This document shows, in pieces, positions 15,310 through 20,002 of a stretch of DNA of 20,002 bases (the first letter of the stretch is position 1; every line of letters starts with the position of its first letter). The notes under the pieces are model-generated. The model was given only the letters and a program-made list of their open reading frames with translations, made no database searches and was not told where the DNA came from. Both the position numbers and the translations under genes were made by a program. The stretch is from Natronohydrobacter sp. (lineage in GTDB: Bacteria; Pseudomonadota; Alphaproteobacteria; Rhodobacterales; Rhodobacteraceae), in NCBI GenBank assembly GCA_007118445.1, contig SKRP01000015.1:1-20002 (forward strand). Reading direction: 5' to 3'.

Positions 15310-16214
15310 CCCTTGCGCCTTTTATCCACGCCATGGGCCGTGGGCCTGGCCGCGCCCGCTCGCTGACGGGACCGGAGGCCGAGGACGCCATGCGCCTGAT
15401 CCTGTCCGGGCAGGCCGACCCCCATGCCATCGGCGCGCTTTTGATGCTGATGCGCTACCGGGGCGAGACACCGGACGAAATCGCAGGTTTCACCCGCGCG
15501 GCCCGCGCGACCCTGCCATGCCTGCCGCAGGTCGATCTGGACTGGCCCAGCTATGCCGCCGGGCGTACGCGCGGGCTGCCCTGGTTCCTGCTGGCCGCAA
15601 AACAGATCGCCGCCGAGGGCCGCCGTGTTCTCATTCATGGCTGGAATTCGCACCAGTCGGACGGGGCTGATGTGCGCTCGGCGCTGGCACTGGCCGGGAT
15701 CGCGCGGGCGCAAGGGGTCGATGACGCTGCGCGGCTGCTGGATCGCAACAATATCGCCTATCTGCCGATCGAGGCTTTTGCCCCCCACCTGCTTGAGCTA
15801 TTGCGCCTGCGCGAGGCTCTGGGGCTGCGCTCCTGCATCAATACAGTTTGCCGCATGCTGAACCCGGCCCTTGCGCCAGTTGCAGTGCAGGGGGTGTTCC
15901 ACCCGCCTTATCTCGCGCTGCAACAGGATGCGTCACGCAGTCTTGGCCAGCCGCATCTGTGCATCCTCAAAGGTGGCGGCGGCGAGTTCGAGCGCAACCC
16001 GTCGAAACCTGTCACGCTCTGGCGGCTGATGGATGGTCATCCATGCGAAACACTGCTGCCGCCCCTTATGCCAGCGGCTCAGCGCCTGTCCGATGTCGCC
16101 CTCACCTTGGCCGATTTCGCCAAAGGCGCGCCGCAAGACCCTTTTGTGCGCGCCATCATCGACGGCACCGCCCAAGCTGCCCAACTGGCGTTCCCGCAAA
16201 CCATCCCCGCCTGA
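15306..16214 (+). CDS. TrpD2/YbiB-like glycosyltransferase-family-3 protein
   Basis: A 302-residue protein that resembles anthranilate phosphoribosyltransferase: a helical N-terminal domain (about 1-75, ending RYRGETPDEIAGF) and a GT-family-3 domain (from about 80). The TrpD GTGGD phosphoribosyl-diphosphate loop is not present; the corresponding stretch reads HGWNSHQSDGADVRSAL. It therefore fits the TrpD2/YbiB branch, described for E. coli YbiB as a nucleic-acid-binding protein, rather than a tryptophan enzyme. A start far upstream is open in this frame, but the ATG at 15306 overlaps the nasA stop as ATGA and begins at the proper N-terminus. Such genes recur between nasA and cysG in alphaproteobacteria, to my recollection, yet their role in nitrate assimilation is unknown. 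Confidence 0.8.
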   Translation: MTLAPFIHAMGRGPGRARSLTGPEAEDAMRLILSGQADPHAIGALLMLMRYRGETPDEIAGFTRAARATLPCLPQVDLDWPSYAAGRTRGLPWFLLAAKQIAAEGRRVLIHGWNSHQSDGADVRSALALAGIARAQGVDDAARLLDRNNIAYLPIEAFAPHLLELLRLREALGLRSCINTVCRMLNPALAPVAVQGVFHPPYLALQQDASRSLGQPHLCILKGGGGEFERNPSKPVTLWRLMDGHPCETLLPPLMPAAQRLSDVALTLADFAKGAPQDPFVRAIIDGTAQAAQLAFPQTIPA

Positions 16215-16229
16215 ACAGGAGCCCCCGCC

Positions 16230-17612
16230 ATGAAGACCTTCCCTATGTTCCTGCAAATGGCCGGCCGCCATGTCGTCATCGTCGGGGGCGGCGAACAGGC
16301 CGCGCAAAAGGCCCGGCTGATCCTCAAGACCCAGGCCCGGCTGATCCTTGTGGCGCCCGAACTGGATGCAGAGCTTTCAGCGATTGTATCACAGGGGCGC
16401 GCGGAACAGGTGCCGGATCTGTCGGTCGATGTGATGCGCGGCGCGGCGCTGGTATTTGTGGCCACTGGCTGCCCGGGCGCGGATCATGCGGCGCATGCGC
16501 TGGCCAAAGCGTCAGGTGCTCTCGTCAATGTGGTGGACCGGCCTGCGCTCTGCGATGCGACGACGCCCTCGCTGGTGGATCGTGACCCTGTCGTGGTCGC
16601 TATCTCGACAGAGGGCACAGCGCCTGTTCTTGCCCGGCAGATCAAATCCAGGATCGAGACCCTGCTGGAACCCGATCTGGGCGAATTCGCGGCGCTTGCC
16701 GGCAGGCTGCGCGCGCAGGTGAGCCGACACGTACCGCAGCACGCACGGCGGTTTTTCTGGGACTGGGTGTTCAGTGGTCCTCCGCGCCGGGCCATGGCGC
16801 GCGGCGCATTGCGCGATGCAGCCAAGCTCGTCAAGGACAGTCTTGCCAGCGGCGGCGCTGCCCCTGTTCAAGGGGCCATCGCGCTGGTGGGGGCCGGGCC
16901 GGGTGCGGCAGATTTGCTGACCCTGCGCGCGCTGCGCCTGCTGCAAGAGGCCGATGTGATCTATTATGATCGGCTGGTTGACCCTGCTGTGCTGGAGCTT
17001 GCCCGTCGCGACGCCGAGCGGGTTTTCGTCGGCAAGACACCGGGCGCATCGAGCTGGCCGCAGGATCGCATCAATGCAGTCATCGTTGCAGCGGCGAAAC
17101 AGGGCAAGAAGGTCGTGCGCCTGAAATCCGGCGATCCGGGAATTTTTGGGCGGGTAACCGAGGAACTGGATAGCGCCCGCGCTGCGGACATCCCGGTCGA
17201 GATTGTTCCAGGTGTCACAGCTGCCAGCGCCGCGATGGCCGCGCTTTGTCGCGGGCTGACTGAACGCGGCGTGACAGATCGTCTGATGCTGGCAACGGCG
17301 GCCTGCAAACCCGGCGATCCACCGCCGGACTGGGCCGCGATGCTGCAACCCGGCACTTCGCTTGCGATCTATATGGGGGTGGCGCGTGCCGAGAGCATAC
17401 TGCGCGGCATGCAGCGCGCAGGCATCCCGCTGTCGCTTGATGCGGATGTGGTCAGCCATGCATCGACCCCGCGGGAGCGCAGAACCCGCTGCATATTGCG
17501 CGACCTGCCCAGAGCCATTGCAGAAAATGCTGTTGAAAACCCTGCGATGATTCTGGTGTCCTGGCCGAAATCCGCGATTGTCGAAGATCAGCCGATGCTG
17601 CAATGCCTCTGA
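16230..17612 (+). CDS. cysG: Siroheme synthase CysG
   Basis: A 460-residue bifunctional protein that makes siroheme, the nitrite reductase cofactor, from uroporphyrinogen III. The N-terminal dehydrogenase/ferrochelatase half has the NAD loop VIVGGGEQAAQKA (17-29), NVVDRPALC with Asp103, and STEGTAPVLAR with Ser126. The C-terminal methyltransferase half starts near 215 with IALVGAGPGAADLLTLRA, then YYDRLV (Asp247), VGKTPG (Lys269), RLKSGDPGIFGR, VPGVTAASA and IYMG (Met382). The catalytic Asp, Lys and Met positions known from the E. coli enzyme are kept; the His of the usual GxHSxxQ motif is replaced (GASSWPQ). An AGGAG ribosome site lies 15 bases after the TrpD2-like gene. It ends the nas operon; no clear terminator follows. 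Confidence 0.94.
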   Translation: MKTFPMFLQMAGRHVVIVGGGEQAAQKARLILKTQARLILVAPELDAELSAIVSQGRAEQVPDLSVDVMRGAALVFVATGCPGADHAAHALAKASGALVNVVDRPALCDATTPSLVDRDPVVVAISTEGTAPVLARQIKSRIETLLEPDLGEFAALAGRLRAQVSRHVPQHARRFFWDWVFSGPPRRAMARGALRDAAKLVKDSLASGGAAPVQGAIALVGAGPGAADLLTLRALRLLQEADVIYYDRLVDPAVLELARRDAERVFVGKTPGASSWPQDRINAVIVAAAKQGKKVVRLKSGDPGIFGRVTEELDSARAADIPVEIVPGVTAASAAMAALCRGLTERGVTDRLMLATAACKPGDPPPDWAAMLQPGTSLAIYMGVARAESILRGMQRAGIPLSLDADVVSHASTPRERRTRCILRDLPRAIAENAVENPAMILVSWPKSAIVEDQPMLQCL

Positions 17613-17822
17613 GTCGGATACCTGTCGGTCAACAGAATTGAGAATGACCACTGCTGGATGCGGCACAGGCAAGATACTGGAAATGGTGAAGCCTGACGAC
17701 CCGCGCGCCTGGTGTCCTGGTGCAGAACTGGCTGTGAAACCGGGCTGATGTTGCGGTAGCAGGGCAGGGGGGGGGGCTGTTCCTGGCAGAGTGCATCTGC
17801 ACCCCCTGGCTCCTGCCGCCAT
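17613..17822. other. Non-coding degenerate spacer with a G10 tract
   Basis: This stretch between cysG and the glpK remnant has no recognisable gene. It holds a run of ten G (17767-17776). A long minus-strand frame crosses it and continues antisense to cysG, but the translation here (for example the ILPVPHPAVVILN part) matches nothing I know and it is probably residue of the deletions that destroyed the glycerol genes. Confidence 0.5.
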
Positions 17823-18416
17823 GGTGATGCCGATGGCGGCAATATCGCGCGCCGACAGCCCGGCCTTTTCAATCGTCGCGCGGGCGGTGGCGGCAGAGGT
17901 CGCCCAGAGGTCGGACGGATCATGCTCCACCCAGCCTGATTGCGGATAGGCTTGCCGGAATTCTTCCTGCGCGACGGATCCGATTTCCATATTCGCGTCA
18001 AACACGATCCCGCGGCTGGATGTCGTGCCCTGAAAGTAATAGCATTTGTCATGATCATAGAGCTTGCGCGTGACGATATGGCTGCCGCGCACCAGCCGGT
18101 CATTCTCGGGGCTGTTGCGCCGCAGCTTGCCATGGATCACATCGCCCATCCTGGCACCGGCCGCATTGACCAGCATTCTGGCGCGTACGGTTTTCGTTTC
18201 ATGTTCGGTTTTGACTGTGACTTGCCAGATCCCATCCTCGACGATGGCCGACACAACCTCTGCGCGCGTCCGCCAGAACGCCTTTCTCGCAAAGAAGCAC
18301 CGAAAGCCCCGACCGGCCGCGTCTCGCGCAATGCCGCAGCCATTGACCCCGCCACCAATGATCAGCAGATCTTGCAGATGATCGGCGGTTGTCGCAGCTT
18401 TATTGCCTTGCGACAT
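17823..18416 (-). pseudogene. Remnant glpD'-'glpK fusion (glycerol-3-phosphate dehydrogenase / glycerol kinase)
   Basis: Reading the minus strand from an ATG at 18416: first the FAD-binding N-terminus of GlpD (DLLIIGGGVNGCGIARDAA), then a frameshift, since the next GlpD piece (SVLLCEKGVLA) lies in another frame. A large internal deletion follows, after which GlpD resumes as RTRAEVVSA to NDRLVRGSHIV and LYDHDKCYYFQG. At about 18027 this joins in frame to the start of glycerol kinase, QGTTSSRGIVFDA, GWVEHDPSDLWATSA and GLSARDIAAIGIT, after which GlpK similarity stops at about 17823. GlpD is normally about 500 residues and GlpK about 495, so well over half of each is gone. Joint two sits on a Gln-Gly shared by both proteins (FQG and DQG). 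It lies divergent to an intact glpR. Confidence 0.8.
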
Positions 18417-18483
18417 ACGCCCCCCAAGCGCAAGCAGGTTCGAGAGCCGTCGCTGGTTCAGCGCAGCTGGAAACCGCAAGTAG

Positions 18484-18535
18484 TATTTCGTATCTCGATA
18501 TTATTTGTTCTTTTTTATTTAACGGAAAAATAAAA
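18484..18535. promoter_or_regulatory. AT-rich divergent promoter/operator region of glpR and the lost glpD
   Basis: The gap 18417-18672 between the glpD remnant and glpR is AT-rich, unlike its surroundings. It contains a perfect inverted repeat, TTTTATTT (18513-18520) and AAATAAAA (18528-18535) around AACGGAA, and upstream a looser TATTTCG ... CGATATTA pair (18484-18503) whose TCG/CGA core resembles GlpR half-sites. A TTTCGC (18567-18572) with GCGAAA (18594-18599) forms a third, widely spaced pair. These are candidates for GlpR binding; none is proven. Confidence 0.45.
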
Positions 18536-18672
18536 GCGATTTGTTTTTGTTATGTTCCGAGCGTATTTTCGCAGGGGCTGAATTTTTCTTGAAGCGAAAG
18601 CAGGATCGTCAGATGTTTGCGACATCCCGCGCGGAGTGATCATGAATCGTCAGGACCCATCGGAGCACAGGA

Positions 18673-19449
18673 ATGTCGCAAGCTGAACGCCTTCAGGACA
18701 TCCAGATCATCGCGCGCCGTGACGGGCGTGTTACGGTTGAGGGGCTTGCGAAACATTTTGACGTGACCCTGCAGACGATCCGGCGGGATCTGTCTGAACT
18801 CGCAGATCAGGGCAAGTTGCAGCGCGTGCATGGCGGTGCGATCCTGCCTTCGACTGTGGCCAATATCGGCTATGCGGACCGGCGCGACATGAACGAAACC
18901 GGCAAGGCTGCCATCGCACGGCGGGTAACGCGCGATATCCCCAATGGCTGCGCGCTGTTTCTGAATATCGGCACCACCACCGAGGCCGTCGCGCGGGCGC
19001 TGCTGGGACATCGTGACATCATGGTTCTGACAAACAATCTCAATGTCGCGAATATTCTTGTTGATAACCCGCAATGTGAAATCATTGTGGTCGGCGGGCT
19101 GTTGCGCCGTACGGATGGCGGGCTGGTGGGCAGCATGACCGCGCAGGTCATCCAGCAGTTCAAGTTCGATCTGGCCGTCATCAGCTGCTCGGCGCTGGAT
19201 GAGGATGGTGACATGCTGGATTTCGACATTCAGGAAGTCGGCGTCAGCCAGGCCATTCTGAAACAGGCCCGCCGCAGTTTTCTGGTCGCGGATCATACAA
19301 AGTTCAAGCGTCGTGCCCCTGCCCGGATCGGATCACTTGCGCAGATGGACAGTTTCTACACGGATGCAACTGTTTCAGAAAAGCTTGCCACTGCCTGCAA
19401 TGGATGGGGAACAGCGGTCAATATTGCCCATGCAGACAGCACGCTCTGA
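18673..19449 (+). CDS. glpR: DeoR-family regulator, GlpR type
   Basis: A 258-residue repressor of the DeoR family. The N-terminus is the winged helix-turn-helix (VTVEGLAKHFDVTLQTIRRD, about 20-39, then LQRVHGGA), and the rest is the sugar-phosphate-binding domain (FLNIGTTTEAVARAL, LTNNLNVA, VVGGLLRRTDGGLVG, KFDLAVISCSALD, ARRSFLVADHTKF). GlpR proteins repress glycerol catabolism until glycerol 3-phosphate binds. The assignment to GlpR rather than another DeoR repressor is supported by the adjacent divergent glpD and glpK remnants. The gene looks intact and normal in length, although the genes it should control here are destroyed. A GGAG ribosome site lies seven bases before the ATG. Confidence 0.88.
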   Translation: MSQAERLQDIQIIARRDGRVTVEGLAKHFDVTLQTIRRDLSELADQGKLQRVHGGAILPSTVANIGYADRRDMNETGKAAIARRVTRDIPNGCALFLNIGTTTEAVARALLGHRDIMVLTNNLNVANILVDNPQCEIIVVGGLLRRTDGGLVGSMTAQVIQQFKFDLAVISCSALDEDGDMLDFDIQEVGVSQAILKQARRSFLVADHTKFKRRAPARIGSLAQMDSFYTDATVSEKLATACNGWGTAVNIAHADSTL

Positions 19450-19497
19450 CAGGATGGCTACCTGTCGCAAGCCCTGCGGGGTCTGGAAACACCCCGC
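19448..19497 (+). terminator. Two consecutive hairpins after glpR
   Basis: GACAGG (19448-19453) pairs with CCTGTC (19461-19466), and GCGGGGT (19476-19482) pairs with ACCCCGC (19491-19497). Neither is followed by a T-run, so this is only a probable terminator. It lies between glpR and the convergent PrpF-like gene. Confidence 0.4.
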
Positions 19498-19529
19498 TGC
19501 AAGGCGAAGACCCTGAATTCGTGCTTGCG

Positions 19530-20002
19530 CTATTCGCTGTGCCACACGCTCTGCGGCACCATCACCATGCCACGCGCCAGCAGTCTTGCGGTGCGCGTCA
19601 GGCCCGCGGCACGGATATCGACGCTGCTGTCAGTCACCGCAAAATCCAGCAGCACATCCAGCGCGCCCGAAGCATGTTCGATCTGCATAGCGGCTGGCCC
19701 TTTGGCGGGCACAACAGCCAGCCCGTCCGTGACCGACCCCGGCAGGACAGCGCTGGCGGCAAGGCATTGCCCGCCGGTCACAGCCATCGACGGATGGCAG
19801 GCCCAGGGCGTCAGATAGCGTGCGCGCAGTGATCCGCCGGCTACAGGCGCTGAAATCAGCCCCACCTTCGGCGTCACTGAGCCCGACACATCCGCGCCCA
19901 GCCCCATCATCGGCCCGGCCTTGCAGCGGATCGCCTCCAGCCGCGCCAGCAGGTCCGCGTTGGCGTCGATCTCTGCCGGGGTTTCATCCCCGCGCAGGCC
20001 CA
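19530..20002 (-). CDS. PrpF-family protein, possibly 4-oxalomesaconate tautomerase (partial)
   Basis: The C-terminal part of a gene that runs off the right edge; the reading frame is open from the edge (GLRGDETPAEIDANADLLA) to the TGA-side end at 19530. Visible PrpF features are LEAIRCKAGPMMGLGADVSG, TPKVGLISAP, the ARYLTPWACHPSMAVTGG region, LPGSV, the EHASGALDVLL segment and TRTARLLARGMVMVP near the end. About 157 of some 350 expected residues are present. PrpF-like isomerases act on methylaconitate, oxalomesaconate or related acids; the ETPAEIDA and MMGLG motifs lean towards the tautomerase branch of gallate/protocatechuate breakdown, but that is tentative. It converges on glpR and is unrelated to the nitrate genes. 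Confidence 0.78.
   Translation of the reverse strand, partial: GLRGDETPAEIDANADLLARLEAIRCKAGPMMGLGADVSGSVTPKVGLISAPVAGGSLRARYLTPWACHPSMAVTGGQCLAASAVLPGSVTDGLAVVPAKGPAAMQIEHASGALDVLLDFAVTDSSVDIRAAGLTRTARLLARGMVMVPQSVWHSE

Noticed and set aside
16512..17822. Continuation of the minus-strand glpD'-'glpK frame antisense through cysG
   Set aside because: GlpK similarity ends near 17823; the rest is a non-homologous shadow of cysG, so I ended the pseudogene there.
1..20002. CRISPR array, tRNA/rRNA genes, insertion sequences or prophage
   Set aside because: No regularly spaced repeats, no cloverleaf-like sequences and no transposase or phage proteins were seen on either strand.

Overview
The window is high-GC, codon-biased DNA from an alphaproteobacterium, most likely Rhodobacteraceae (Paracoccus/Rhodobacter-like). 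This rests on recognising protein families and gene order by eye; no database search was possible. Almost all genes lie on the + strand in tightly coupled, often ATGA-overlapping operons devoted to nitrate and molybdenum-cofactor (Moco) metabolism.

Layout. (1) 1-2830: a parvulin-type prolyl isomerase, a complete hemerythrin (HHE) protein and moeA, closed by a Rho-independent terminator. This resembles the distal end of a respiratory nar operon whose narGHJI would lie upstream of the window. (2) 2826-3354: a decayed minus-strand Ric/ScdA/YtfE-like gene and an AT-rich region with two perfect FNR/Dnr-type boxes. (3) 3411-4443: a DUF2478 protein and mogA, overlapping. (4) 4556-6291: nasT-nasS, an ANTAR antiterminator and its cytoplasmic nitrate/nitrite sensor. 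(5) 6292-6564: a structured leader containing an AnnGnn hexaloop hairpin, the expected kind of NasT RNA target. (6) 6565-9556: the nrtABD-type nitrate/nitrite ABC importer. (7) 9615-9881: a small unknown minus-strand gene. (8) 9945-17612: nirB, nirD, nasA, a TrpD2/YbiB-like gene and cysG. (9) 17613-18672: wreckage of a glycerol locus, a glpD'-'glpK in-frame fusion remnant, and an AT-rich putative operator region. (10) 18673-19449: an intact GlpR-type DeoR regulator. (11) 19530-20002: the 3' part of a PrpF/4-oxalomesaconate-tautomerase family gene running off the right edge.

How it works together. NrtABD imports nitrate. NasA (Mo-bisMGD) reduces it to nitrite, and NirBD (siroheme, FAD, Fe-S, Rieske) reduces nitrite to ammonium. 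CysG supplies siroheme; MoeA and MogA complete molybdopterin for NasA and for the presumed respiratory enzyme upstream. NasS is expected to hold NasT until nitrate or nitrite is sensed, after which NasT binds the leader and permits transcription of nrtABD and downstream genes. The FNR-type boxes put the DUF2478-mogA unit under oxygen or NO control, so respiratory and assimilatory nitrate use share a Moco supply here.

The most notable non-routine signals are the NasT leader RNA, the two degraded loci (ric and glpDK) each carrying a long poly-G tract, the FNR box that forces a start reassignment for the DUF2478 gene, the unexplained 88-residue antisense gene inside the nas cluster, and the TrpD2-like gene embedded in the nas operon. 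I see no rRNA, tRNA, CRISPR array, insertion sequence or phage gene.
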